NCBI GenBank assembly: GCA_014800385.1
Contig: JAAVGE010000025.1
Location: 1 to 41,187 of the forward strand
Reading direction: 5' to 3'
DNA: 41,187 nucleotides
Origin: Bacteroidales bacterium
GTDB lineage: Bacteria; Bacteroidota; Bacteroidia; Bacteroidales; Muribaculaceae
In this document: in pieces, positions 19,496 through 29,067 of the stretch
Layout: each line of letters opens with the position of its first letter
Numbering within the stretch: position 1 is the stretch's first letter
Translations under genes and position numbers: made by a program
The notes under the pieces: generated by a model
The model's database searches: none
The model's input: only the letters and a program-made list of their open reading frames with translations
Told to the model about the DNA's origin: nothing

Positions 19496-22400
19496 TTAGA
19501 AAGTGATGTTTACACCAAAAGTAAAACTTGAGGTAGCAGGTACAGAACAGTAGTCGATACCGGTTGAACCAGAACCACCTGTACCACCGGCGGTAGAAAC
19601 TTCAGGATCCATACCTTTGTAGTTGGTAACGGTCAAGAGGTTGCTGCCGGTAATGTTTGCTGAGAGACCTTTGATAGTTTTTTTGCTCTTCAACAGACGA
19701 GTGAAGTCGTAAGAAAGGCTAACGTAACGGAGTTTCATCCAGTTAACATCAGTCAGGAAGTGGTGAGAGTTAGAAGCGTAGTTGCTCCAGTATTTCTGGA
19801 TCATTGCTTCACCTGAGTAAGTAGTACCACCGATTTCGTATGTTTTACCTGCTTCGTAAGTCTGGGTGAAGGGTTCACCGGTCTTGTAGTCGATACCGTC
19901 AACAGAAACTGACTGACGATCGTTAGCAAGAGTCATGGGGTGCATACCGAGGGTAGTCATGTAGTAAGCAGTACCGTTGTAAACTGCACCACCAAAGCGG
20001 AAGTCGAGGAGGAATGAAAGGTTGAAGCCTTTGTAAGAGAATGAGTTGGTAAGACCGGCCATCAGTTTGGGCTCACGGTTGCCGACAATGTTGTTTTCAG
20101 TGTTTACGCGGTAGAGACCGGTTGCGGGGTCGATCTGATATTTACCGGTTGCTTCGTCAACATAGTATTCGTAACCTGTCAAACCAAGGAAGTAGTTCTG
20201 AGTTGCTGACTCAGCCTTGGGAACAGAAGCAGATTTAACTGTACCGAACTGAGCGTCGGTGGGGTAGAAGAATGACACACCATTGATGAAGTCACCCAGA
20301 CGACCCTTGTTGTAAGAGAGGTTCAGGCTGAGGTCCCAAGAGAACTCTTTGTTCTGAACGGGAATTGCAGTGATAGCAACTTCCATACCGTCGTTGATAA
20401 CAGAACCTGAGTTGATAGAAGCGAAGATGTAACCGTTAGCCTGTGACAGACGGGGAGAAGCAATCTGGTTTTTGGTTTCGCTGTGGTAGTAAGTGTAGTC
20501 CAAACCTAAGCGACCGTTGAAGAATTTCAACTCAGCACCAACTTCCCAAGAATCCTGGATTTCAGGTTTGAGGAAGCGGTTACCTGCACCCCAAGAGTTT
20601 GCGATAGCAACGAAACCGTTGTAGTTATAGGGATCCCAAACAGTGGTGTTAGTTGCATAGGGGCTTGCATCTTTACCTACACGAGCCCAAGATCCGCGAA
20701 CTTTACCGAATGTGAGGATGTCGCTGCCGAGGATTTCGTTATCCTGGAGGAACTGGGTGAACACGATAGAACCGTTCACAGAGGGATAGAAGTAAGAGCG
20801 GTTTTCTTTGGGGAGAGTAGAAGACCAGTCGTTACGTCCTGTTACGCTCAAGAACACAGTGTTTTTCCAGTCACCGCGGATTTCACCGTAAACACCAACG
20901 AGACGTTTGCGTGAGGTGTTTTCGCTGAAGAATTTGGTTTCCTGAGGAATGTTACCAAAACTGATTGTACCTTCGGTGATGAAGTCATAACCGTAGTGAG
21001 TCTGGTTAACACGTTTAGTGTATTCAGTTGTTGTACCGATCAAACCGCCAATGGTGTAGTCACCGATGGTTTTGTTGATGCTGGTCATCAAGTTGGTTGT
21101 TGAGTAAGCATAGCGGTAATCGCTCTTGCTGAGACGACCGTTCTGGTATTTGGGGCTAACAACAGATCCGGGAGCGATGTAACTGTAACCGTCAGTTGTG
21201 TAGTCATCATAACCAACACGAGCAACGATGTTCCACCAGTCGGTGATTTCGTAAGAAAGGTTAAGTGATCCGGTGAAACGTTTGGTTTCGTCGTTGATCT
21301 TATCTTTGTTTACGATCCAGTAGGGGTTTTCTTTGTCATCTTCCAGAGACCAGATACCTTCAAACAGACGATATTTCTGACCATCTTCAGTGAGATAGTG
21401 GCTCATATCTTCAGTGCGGGGCCAACTGTAAAGACCGGTCATTGCACCGCCACCACCACCACCGTAGAGACCGCCTGAAGTAAGGGTCTTGTTGGTTTTG
21501 GCTACTGAATAAGCAACGTTAGCGCCGAGGGTGAATTTCCAGATTTTCTGTTCGCCGTTGAAACGGAAAGTAGTTTTGTCGTAACCGGTTTCGGGAACGA
21601 TACCACCCTGGTTGTAGTTAGATGCAGAAAGGAAGAAAGTTGTGTTCTTGCTACCACCTGAAACGCTTACTGTGTTATCAAAGATAACGCCGGTTTCGAA
21701 GAAGTCGCCGATGTTGTCATAAACTTTCTCGTCAGTGATTTTCTTACCCCAAGACTGATAAGTCTGGTCGTTGTAAACGCCGTTGTTTTCATAGTAACCG
21801 CGTCCGAAAGATGACTGTGCTTCGGGAAGTTTGTTAGCCCAAGAAGCAGTAAGTTTACTTGAAACGTTAACTTTAACAGTTCCTTCAGAACCTTTTTTAG
21901 TGGTGATGATCACAACACCGTCAGCAGCGCGAGAACCGTAAAGAGCGGCAGCGGCTGCACCCTTGAGGACTGACATTGATTCGATATCCTCGGGGTTGAT
22001 ATCCATTACACGGTTAGAGTAAGTGGTGTTAGAACGGGTCATACCGTCAGTACCAGAGTTACCGATAACCTGAGTAGAGTTGTCATAGATGATACCGTCC
22101 ACTACGAACAGAGGTTCGTTGGTACGGCCTTCAGAGGTTGAGTTACCACCACGGAGGGTGATGTTAGCACCGGCACCTGCAGCACCTGAATACTGAGTAA
22201 CGGTCACACCGGGGATTTTACCGGCGAGAGCGTTAACAACGTTCGGGCTCTTGTTTTCAAGGATCTCATCTGATTTCATTTCAGAAACAGAGTAACCGAG
22301 TGCTTTACGGTCTTTCTTAATACCGAGCGCTGTTACAACAACTTCGTCGAGGTTGGTTGCGCTGGGCTGCATGGTAATGTTAAGGGGTTGACCTGTGTAC

Positions 22401-22684
22401 TTTACTTCAACGGGGGTATATCCCACGTAAGAGAGTAATATTGTCTGTCCGGGGTTTGCGGCGATTGAGAACTTACCGTCGATGTCAGTGTTCACACCAC
22501 CTGCTTTGCCTTTGACAATCACAGAAACGCCGACCATAGGCTCACCGGTTTCGTCAACAACGACACCTGAAGCCTTGCCGGACTGTGCAACGGCTGAGAA
22601 ACCGTAGAAGGAAGCACCGTTATATGCAACGGGTGTTCCACATGCGATTGCTAAAGCCGCTAACATTGCAAGTTGCTTTTTCAT
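19496..22684 (-). CDS. SusC/RagA-like TonB-linked outer-membrane protein
   Basis: 1062 aa; GVVVDETGEPMVGVSVIVKGKAGGVNTDIDGKFSI, LDEVVVTALGIKKDRKALGYSV, ESMSVLKGAAAAALYGSRAADGVVIITTKKG. Confidence 0.97.
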   Translation of the reverse strand: MKKQLAMLAALAIACGTPVAYNGASFYGFSAVAQSGKASGVVVDETGEPMVGVSVIVKGKAGGVNTDIDGKFSIAANPGQTILLSYVGYTPVEVKYTGQPLNITMQPSATNLDEVVVTALGIKKDRKALGYSVSEMKSDEILENKSPNVVNALAGKIPGVTVTQYSGAAGAGANITLRGGNSTSEGRTNEPLFVVDGIIYDNSTQVIGNSGTDGMTRSNTTYSNRVMDINPEDIESMSVLKGAAAAALYGSRAADGVVIITTKKGSEGTVKVNVSSKLTASWANKLPEAQSSFGRGYYENNGVYNDQTYQSWGKKITDEKVYDNIGDFFETGVIFDNTVSVSGGSKNTTFFLSASNYNQGGIVPETGYDKTTFRFNGEQKIWKFTLGANVAYSVAKTNKTLTSGGLYGGGGGGAMTGLYSWPRTEDMSHYLTEDGQKYRLFEGIWSLEDDKENPYWIVNKDKINDETKRFTGSLNLSYEITDWWNIVARVGYDDYTTDGYSYIAPGSVVSPKYQNGRLSKSDYRYAYSTTNLMTSINKTIGDYTIGGLIGTTTEYTKRVNQTHYGYDFITEGTISFGNIPQETKFFSENTSRKRLVGVYGEIRGDWKNTVFLSVTGRNDWSSTLPKENRSYFYPSVNGSIVFTQFLQDNEILGSDILTFGKVRGSWARVGKDASPYATNTTVWDPYNYNGFVAIANSWGAGNRFLKPEIQDSWEVGAELKFFNGRLGLDYTYYHSETKNQIASPRLSQANGYIFASINSGSVINDGMEVAITAIPVQNKEFSWDLSLNLSYNKGRLGDFINGVSFFYPTDAQFGTVKSASVPKAESATQNYFLGLTGYEYYVDEATGKYQIDPATGLYRVNTENNIVGNREPKLMAGLTNSFSYKGFNLSFLLDFRFGGAVYNGTAYYMTTLGMHPMTLANDRQSVSVDGIDYKTGEPFTQTYEAGKTYEIGGTTYSGEAMIQKYWSNYASNSHHFLTDVNWMKLRYVSLSYDFTRLLKSKKTIKGLSANITGSNLLTVTNYKGMDPEVSTAGGTGGSGSTGIDYCSVPATSSFTFGVNITF

Positions 22685-22778
22685 ACAATAAACGTGAAGG
22701 TTAATATTTGGTTGTTTTAGAATAGTTTATTCATGGATTTTTACCCGCAGAGAGAGAGTCCACGGATATTTGCAGGGG

Positions 22779-22809
22779 CAAATTTATATATAATTTTGAT
22801 TTATCACAA
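22779..22809 (-). promoter_or_regulatory. Bacteroidetes-type promoter for SusC/SusD operon 1
   Basis: - strand TTG-N20-TAAATTTGC; ~95 bp upstream of the ATG at 22684. Confidence 0.7.
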
Positions 22810-22930
22810 CTTTTAAGCATTTTTTTTCTAAAAAAAAGCAAATTGGGCTTATCAGTCGGTCAAAAATATGTTTAAGAACATGTTTTTGGGTTGTTTTTCA
22901 GTGATTTGGATTAGTTGGAGCGTTAAGAGT

Positions 22931-23065
22931 TTTAAATCTTATATGACTTACAAAATTTATAAGAGTTATATGATTTATATGATTTATATGACTTATAAGA
23001 CTTATAAGACGTATAAGACTTATAAGATTTATAAAATTTATAAGATTTATAGAACTTATTTGACT
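22931..23065 (-). repeat. 9-bp tandem repeat array C, about 15 degenerate units
   Basis: Units such as tatatgact|tataagact|tataagacg|tataagact|tataagatt; this is the reverse complement of the TATAARTCT unit in arrays A and B. Confidence 0.9.
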
Positions 23066-23085
23066 CTTTATCCGCGAGCCCGCGC

Positions 23086-23952
23086 TTACAGAATCTTTAT
23101 CCCCCCGACTTCGGTAGAGGCTTCGCCCAACGGACCGCAGTTCTGGAGAACGGATGATGTTATCCTTATATAATTAAATGTGTTGATGGTGACGGAGCGA
23201 CCTTCCTCATCCACGGCATTGGCCGGATCAAGGATGGAGCGGTCGTCGGAGTTGGGATAGCAATCGGCATAGCCGGTCAGGGGGGTTAGGGTCCACTGGA
23301 GTGTGGCGGTGCTATAGGTGCCGTTGTCGGGGAGACGCAGTGCGGTGAATGTCATGGTGGCATCGCTCACCCAGTCGGGGAAATAGTTCTGGGGGTGGAA
23401 CTCGGGGATACGTGAGAGGTATCCGGAGTCTCCGCCGGTGGTTCTCCATTGTATATATTCTGCATCTGTGGCATCCGCGGCGGGACGACTGTAGGTCACG
23501 GTTGTCAGTTTGGCGCGACTGAAATTTTCACCGCGGAGAGTGTACCATGTTTTTCCATCGGTAGAGATAGCGACCATTCCGGGTTCACCCTGTGTTGGAA
23601 TGGCGTTGCCGAGCACCTGGAATCTCCCTTTTATGGGGGTATCGGTTTTCACTGTTACCGACCCTCCGAACGAGCCGAGAGTCACGACACGGGCATCTTC
23701 GTTGCCGTTGAAAACAGCCTCAACCTTTGCCACTACATCCTGATAGGATTCTCCTGCACTGCATTTGGGAAGTTCATTGACAAACTGTCCGGGTGCGGGA
23801 GAATAGTCGATGACCTTTACTTTGACACGCGTGAGTTCGGGTTTCATCGGGGGGTCGATTGTCGGTTCATCGTTGTCCGAGTCGGTGTTGTCACATGCGG
23901 TCAATGTCATTAATATTAATGAGGATGCGAATATGGTTTTGAGGTGTTTCAT
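23086..23952 (-). CDS. Surface lipoprotein of a Bacteroidales 'cell surface protein' type
   Basis: 288 aa; lipobox LTAC; APGQFVNELPKCSAGESYQDVVAKVEAVF, LGSFGGSVTV, FQVLGNAIPTQGEPGMVAIS, VLQNCGPLGEASTEVGGIKIL. Confidence 0.75.
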   Translation of the reverse strand: MKHLKTIFASSLILMTLTACDNTDSDNDEPTIDPPMKPELTRVKVKVIDYSPAPGQFVNELPKCSAGESYQDVVAKVEAVFNGNEDARVVTLGSFGGSVTVKTDTPIKGRFQVLGNAIPTQGEPGMVAISTDGKTWYTLRGENFSRAKLTTVTYSRPAADATDAEYIQWRTTGGDSGYLSRIPEFHPQNYFPDWVSDATMTFTALRLPDNGTYSTATLQWTLTPLTGYADCYPNSDDRSILDPANAVDEEGRSVTINTFNYIRITSSVLQNCGPLGEASTEVGGIKIL

Positions 23953-23984
23953 TGTTATAAGTAGTTGTTACGTGGGGCAAAGGT

Positions 23985-24028
23985 ACAAAAAAATCGGAGG
24001 AGAGTCCTATTCTCCTCCGATTTTTTTT
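23985..24028 (-). terminator. Strong (possibly bidirectional) terminator between SusD 2 and the surface lipoprotein gene
   Basis: aatcggaggaga-gtcctat-tctcctccgatt perfect stem, flanked by A and T runs. Confidence 0.85.
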
Positions 24029-24043
24029 ATGACAGCGGGATGA

Positions 24044-25678
24044 TTATTCCCAAACTTTGTTGGCGGGTTCTTCAGCCGAAACCAAGGGGTTGTTATCGGT
24101 TTCCTGAATGGGGTAAGAGTAGGTCCAGTTGTATTTATCTTGGGGACCGTAGTTACCGCCTGAAGTACCAGTTCCGCAGAATTCGGGTGCGAAGTTACCA
24201 CCATCTTCCCAAGTCAGGCGGGTGTGGTAGTTGCCCCAGCGTTTCTGGTCATACCAAGAGAAACCTTCACCCCAGAGGTCGAAACGACGGTAGAGTTTAA
24301 CTTCTTCGAGCAGGGCATCGCCGGTTTTGGTACATTTGTAGTTGCTCTGGTAGGGAGCGACAGCCTCTTCGAGGAGTTTCTGCACTTCGGTGTCCTTGCC
24401 TCCCATGTGGCATGCAGCCTCAGCCTGGGTGTAGTACATTTCGGCAGCGCGGAAAAGGCTGATGCAACCGTCGGAGTGACCGGATGCGGCGCGGAACTTG
24501 AAACTCATGTAGGCGTAGATTACAGTAGAGGTACCGTTGAGATAAGCGCTGTAATCAGCACGTGCACGCACCTGGAGGGCGCCTTTGCTTACTGCCGAGC
24601 CGGAGTCAGTGGTTTTATATGAACCTTTCTCTGATTCCAGAGGAACGAGATAACACCAGCGGCGGGCGTCGTCTGCGGGAATCTGGTCGATGAGCGTCTT
24701 GGAGATTGAGGGGACATATTTGTAACCTGCCGAGGTGTCGGTGTTGGAGCCGTTGTAAGAGAAGAAACCGTAGTGGTGAACGGTCTGACCTGCATCGTTA
24801 TATGCTTCCCAGATCCATTCGCTTGTGGGTGCGTTGAAACCGGCTTTATAATCTTCGGCCGACATCAGTTTGTAGCCTTTGCGTGCAAGTTGAGCCTGCT
24901 GATAGGCTGTTGCCCAGTCCTCGCGGTTCAGGGCGTAGCGGGCGTAAACGGCATGGGCCACATCCTCATTGGGTGACCACAGGTCCCCTTTGGGGCGGTT
25001 CAGACCGGAACTCTGATAAAGGGCGATAGCGTCGTCGAGATCCTGGTAGATCTGTGCATATACAGCCTTGAGCGATGACGCCTCCATAGGATCGTTGTCG
25101 GGTGTGAGGCGAAGCACAACGCCACGGCTCAGACCATTGGCGTCGGACCAGCGGCGTGAGTAGTATTTCACGAGCGCACCATAGAAGTAGGCGCGGAAAG
25201 TGAGAGCCTGTGCTTTGATGAAGTCGCGTTCCGACTGAGGACCTTCAGCACCATCGATGTTCGCAAGGATGTTGTTGGCGTTAGAGATCTGCTTGTACAG
25301 ATAGTGCCAGGGATACTTGGTGTAGGTGTTCTTGCCGTTGCTGATGTTGTTGCAGTTGCAAACGTTCTGCCAGCCAGTGAGATTGGATTTCTGGTAATCC
25401 ACGCCGGTGTATTCGTTGAACCATGTCATGAGCGTGCCTTCACCGTTCATACCCTGTGTACCGGATGATTCGGTTGTACCCACGCCATACTGCTGTATCA
25501 TAGCGAGGCAGATGCCGTTGACGGCCATGGCAGCGTTTTCGGTGGTGGCGAAGATTGTTTCAGAACCGGGTTTATTCTGAGGTGCTGTGTCGAGATAGTC
25601 AGATGAGCATGCGGTTACTGAGGTGAGCATTGCCACACCTGCCACAGCGGTCATAAATTTTGATATCTGGATTTTCAT
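24044..25678 (-). CDS. SusD/RagB-like nutrient-binding lipoprotein
   Basis: 544 aa; lipobox VTAC, SSDYLDTAPQNKPGSETIFATTENAAMAVNGI, C-terminal YPIQETDNNPLV. Confidence 0.95.
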   Translation of the reverse strand: MKIQISKFMTAVAGVAMLTSVTACSSDYLDTAPQNKPGSETIFATTENAAMAVNGICLAMIQQYGVGTTESSGTQGMNGEGTLMTWFNEYTGVDYQKSNLTGWQNVCNCNNISNGKNTYTKYPWHYLYKQISNANNILANIDGAEGPQSERDFIKAQALTFRAYFYGALVKYYSRRWSDANGLSRGVVLRLTPDNDPMEASSLKAVYAQIYQDLDDAIALYQSSGLNRPKGDLWSPNEDVAHAVYARYALNREDWATAYQQAQLARKGYKLMSAEDYKAGFNAPTSEWIWEAYNDAGQTVHHYGFFSYNGSNTDTSAGYKYVPSISKTLIDQIPADDARRWCYLVPLESEKGSYKTTDSGSAVSKGALQVRARADYSAYLNGTSTVIYAYMSFKFRAASGHSDGCISLFRAAEMYYTQAEAACHMGGKDTEVQKLLEEAVAPYQSNYKCTKTGDALLEEVKLYRRFDLWGEGFSWYDQKRWGNYHTRLTWEDGGNFAPEFCGTGTSGGNYGPQDKYNWTYSYPIQETDNNPLVSAEEPANKVWE

Positions 25679-25689
25679 TGTGATCTGGA

Positions 25690-28600
25690 TTAAAGATTAA
25701 CTGTGAGACCGAAAGTGAACACTCGGGCAGCAGCAACATAGTTGTACTGACCACCGTCGATTGACATTGAGGGGTCGAGACCTTTGCGTTTTGCGTGAGT
25801 GAAGAGGTTTTCACCTGAGAAGGAAACCTGAACGCCCTGAAGGTCAATCTTGTTAACCCATGCCTTGGGAAGGGAGTAACTGAGGTTGAGATTCTTGAAG
25901 CAGAAGTAGTTACGGCTGATGAGCCAGCGGTCGGAAGCGGCGTTGTTGTCGCTTGATGTGCTCTGCTCGATGATGGGGTTGACAGCGTAGGTCAGACGGT
26001 TAGCCGAGTTTTCAGTCATACCTTCGGGAACACCGGTCCATGAATTGAGAATGTCAGTATGATAGTTTGAAGCATTTGATGACACGCTCATGAGGCTTGC
26101 ATAGGTTGAGTCGTAGATTTTACCACCCAGAGAGTAGGTGAACATTGCAGAGAGGTTTACGTTTTTCCAACGGAAGTTGCCGGTGAAAGAGCCATACACG
26201 GTGGGGAGGGCACCGCCACGGAATGCGCGCTGCGCATAGTTGGTTTTGTCGGTGTATGCCTTACCGTTGATGAAGAAGAGGTTTTCAGCGGGGATTTCGG
26301 TTGCTTCACTGTTAGTGTTGTCTGACACCTTCACACCGTCAACAAAGTAGTAGTGGTCGGTGATGTCTGCGTCGTACATTGATTTACCGGTCATCTGGTC
26401 AACACCTGCATAGTGATAGGTGTACCATTCGTAGCGGCTGCGACCTTCGACAATACACTGGCTGCCGGTTACGATCTGCTTGTTGTTGTCGGGCAGTTTG
26501 ATAACCTTGTTTTTGAGGGTGGTGAGGTTGGCTGCGATGTTTACAGTCCAGTCTTTGTTGGTGAACACGTCAACATCGGTGTTGATTTCAATACCTGAGT
26601 TACGGATGCTACCCATGTTCTGGTTCAGGATTGACTGAGCCTGTTTGAACTCGGTTGAACCTGCGGAGTTGGGCGCATACACCTCGAAGAGGAGGTCTTT
26701 GGTGGTACGGCTGTAGTATTCCAGTTCCACGTTCCAGCGGTTGAACAGACGTGCTTCCAGACCGATGCCCCATGATTCGCTGGTTTCCCATGAAAGGTTA
26801 CCGTTGTAGTTCTGGTCGATCCAGTATGCGGCAGAACCGGCATTGGTACCTGACGAACTTGAGCCATAGAGAGCCATATAACCGTAGTAAGAGTCGAGGT
26901 CATCATTACCTACCTGACCCCAGCCACCGCGGAGTTTACCTGAGTTCAACCATGTGAAGTCCTTCATGAATTCTTCGTTTGAGAACACCCAGTTTGCGCC
27001 GACAGAGCCGAATGTGCCCCAACGGTGGTTACGGTCGAAGCGTGAAGAACCGTCGCGACGCACAGAACCTTCAATGTTGTAGCGGTCATCGAAGTTGTAC
27101 TGCACGCGACCGAGGTATGATTCAGTGCGGAGATAGTTGCGGTAACCTGCGTTAGAAGAAATGGTTGCGTAGTTGGAGATTGCTGGGATATTGGCGAATT
27201 TCTCGTTTTCTTTGCGCAGGTATGTGTAGTCGTAGTGGTAGGAGTAGTTCTCATGACCGAGCAGGATGTTCACATTGTGCTTGCGGTTGAAGGTGTACAC
27301 CCAGCGGAGTTGCTGCTGGAAGGTCCAGTTTTTGTAGTTGTAGACGGTCTTTGAGATAGAACCTGTTCCTTTTGAGTCACCGATGAGTTTTGATTTCATT
27401 TCGGTGTTTTCGCTGTTGCGGGTGTTAAGGTTACCCTTGATAGAGGCGGTGATGCCGTAGGGGAGCATGATGTCGGCATAAGCGATGCCGTTCATGGTGT
27501 TACGGATGGTGTTGTTTGAGTTCAGCGAAGTTTCATAGATGATGTGGCGGTCGGCGTTCTGGTTGCGTGTGGTCAGAGGTTCGCCGTCGACAGTGTTGTT
27601 TGCGATATCGTAGATGCGGTTGCCGCTTTCATCAAGGAGGTATGCACCGGTTGCAGGGTCATGCAGATGCACGGGGTAGATGGGCGACATGTAACGGCAG
27701 AAGTAGAAGGGGTTGATGTAACTGCTGTTGTCATCGCCCACACCTTTGGAATTCTGCAGTTTCTGGTGAGTGGCATTGAGGTTCAAGCCTGTCTTGAGCC
27801 ATTTCACAGGCTTGATGTTGACAGACGCACGACCTGAGAAACGGTTGAAACCTGAGTTTTCGAGGTAGCCGTTTTCATCGAGGTAGTTGACTGAGAAGTA
27901 GTAGTCGGAACGTTCTGTCGCACCGCTTCCAGAGAATACATATTCAGCGCGGTAGCCGTTTTTGATAGCCTGGTCATACCAGTCGAGGTCTTCGCCGTAA
28001 GTGCCTTTGATCATTGCATCGTCGCGGAGGACACCGTTAACGAAAAGTTCGGTATCTTTCTGATTGTAGATGTTGGTGAAGAGACGTGAACTGATGAGGT
28101 TCTCGCTGGCATACTGGCGTGCGGCGGTGATATTTTCAGCCGAGCGGTCAAGACCTTTTGTCATGAGGTAGTTGTTGACCATGTTGGTGTACTCAACATT
28201 CATGAACTGACGGTCGTTTACACGGTCGTATTCCGAGATACCACGCTGGTAAACACCCTGGTTGGTCTTGAATGTGAATGAGATACGGTCTTGTTTAGCC
28301 TTTTTGGTGGTGATAAGGATTACACCGTTACCCGCGCGGCTACCGTAGAGAGCCACAGAGGAGGCATCCTTCAGCACTGACATTGATTCGATATCATCGG
28401 GGCTGAGGTCGGAGATGTTACCACCGAAAGGAACGCCATCGATAACATAAAGGGGCTCGGTTCCGTTGTTAACAGAGCCGATACCGCGGATACGGATTGT
28501 GGGTGATTCACCGGGGGCACCATACGCGCCAGATACGGTGATACCGGAGGTGGTACCTTCCAGAGCGGATGCTACGGATGAAACGGGACGCATTTCAATT

Positions 28601-28977
28601 TCCGCGCTGCTCACCTGCGAGATGGCACCTGTCACGGATGATTTTTTCTGTGTGCCGTAAGCCACAACCACAACTTCATCGAGGTTGGAGGCCTGCGATT
28701 CCAGACGGATTGTCATATTGTCGGCGATGGCTACCTCCTGGGGTACCATACCGATGTAGGTGACTGAGAGAGTTTTGGCATTGTCAGGGACATTGAGCGA
28801 GAAGTTACCGTCAATGTCGGTTGACGCGCCCACTTGTGTGCCTTTTACAAAAACTGATGCTCCGACAATCGGTTCGTCGGTAGCCGCTTCAATCACAGTA
28901 CCTTTTACGGTACGTGCGTATGCTGAGCCTGCAAACAGACCTATGCATACCAAAAAGAATAGAATTCTTTGCTTCAT
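25690..28977 (-). CDS. SusC/RagA-like TonB-linked outer-membrane protein
   Basis: 1095 aa; GTVIEAATDEPIVGASVFVKGTQVGASTDIDGNFSL, LDEVVVVAYGTQKKSSVTGAIS, ESMSVLKDASSVALYGSRAGNGVILITTKK. Confidence 0.97.
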   Translation of the reverse strand: MKQRILFFLVCIGLFAGSAYARTVKGTVIEAATDEPIVGASVFVKGTQVGASTDIDGNFSLNVPDNAKTLSVTYIGMVPQEVAIADNMTIRLESQASNLDEVVVVAYGTQKKSSVTGAISQVSSAEIEMRPVSSVASALEGTTSGITVSGAYGAPGESPTIRIRGIGSVNNGTEPLYVIDGVPFGGNISDLSPDDIESMSVLKDASSVALYGSRAGNGVILITTKKAKQDRISFTFKTNQGVYQRGISEYDRVNDRQFMNVEYTNMVNNYLMTKGLDRSAENITAARQYASENLISSRLFTNIYNQKDTELFVNGVLRDDAMIKGTYGEDLDWYDQAIKNGYRAEYVFSGSGATERSDYYFSVNYLDENGYLENSGFNRFSGRASVNIKPVKWLKTGLNLNATHQKLQNSKGVGDDNSSYINPFYFCRYMSPIYPVHLHDPATGAYLLDESGNRIYDIANNTVDGEPLTTRNQNADRHIIYETSLNSNNTIRNTMNGIAYADIMLPYGITASIKGNLNTRNSENTEMKSKLIGDSKGTGSISKTVYNYKNWTFQQQLRWVYTFNRKHNVNILLGHENYSYHYDYTYLRKENEKFANIPAISNYATISSNAGYRNYLRTESYLGRVQYNFDDRYNIEGSVRRDGSSRFDRNHRWGTFGSVGANWVFSNEEFMKDFTWLNSGKLRGGWGQVGNDDLDSYYGYMALYGSSSSGTNAGSAAYWIDQNYNGNLSWETSESWGIGLEARLFNRWNVELEYYSRTTKDLLFEVYAPNSAGSTEFKQAQSILNQNMGSIRNSGIEINTDVDVFTNKDWTVNIAANLTTLKNKVIKLPDNNKQIVTGSQCIVEGRSRYEWYTYHYAGVDQMTGKSMYDADITDHYYFVDGVKVSDNTNSEATEIPAENLFFINGKAYTDKTNYAQRAFRGGALPTVYGSFTGNFRWKNVNLSAMFTYSLGGKIYDSTYASLMSVSSNASNYHTDILNSWTGVPEGMTENSANRLTYAVNPIIEQSTSSDNNAASDRWLISRNYFCFKNLNLSYSLPKAWVNKIDLQGVQVSFSGENLFTHAKRKGLDPSMSIDGGQYNYVAAARVFTFGLTVNL

Positions 28978-29067
28978 GTGATTCTGATTGATGAGTTAAT
29001 GATTGATTTCTTTTTTGTTTTCATGGCGCCGTATTATATACGGACATATCTAAGGTGAATTATGGTT

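Noticed and set aside
5719-23065. 9-bp arrays as possible CRISPR arrays
   Set aside because: No spacers, repeat unit too short, no cas genes nearby.
22868-23173. 101-aa ORF with KTYKTYKIYKIY repeats
   Set aside because: Translation of 9-bp tandem array C; overlaps the end of the real lipoprotein gene on the other strand.
29029-29043. Small palindrome ccgtat-tat-atacgg between the phosphatase and susC 2
   Set aside because: Six-bp stem without a T run; could be a minor leader structure but is not distinguishable from chance.
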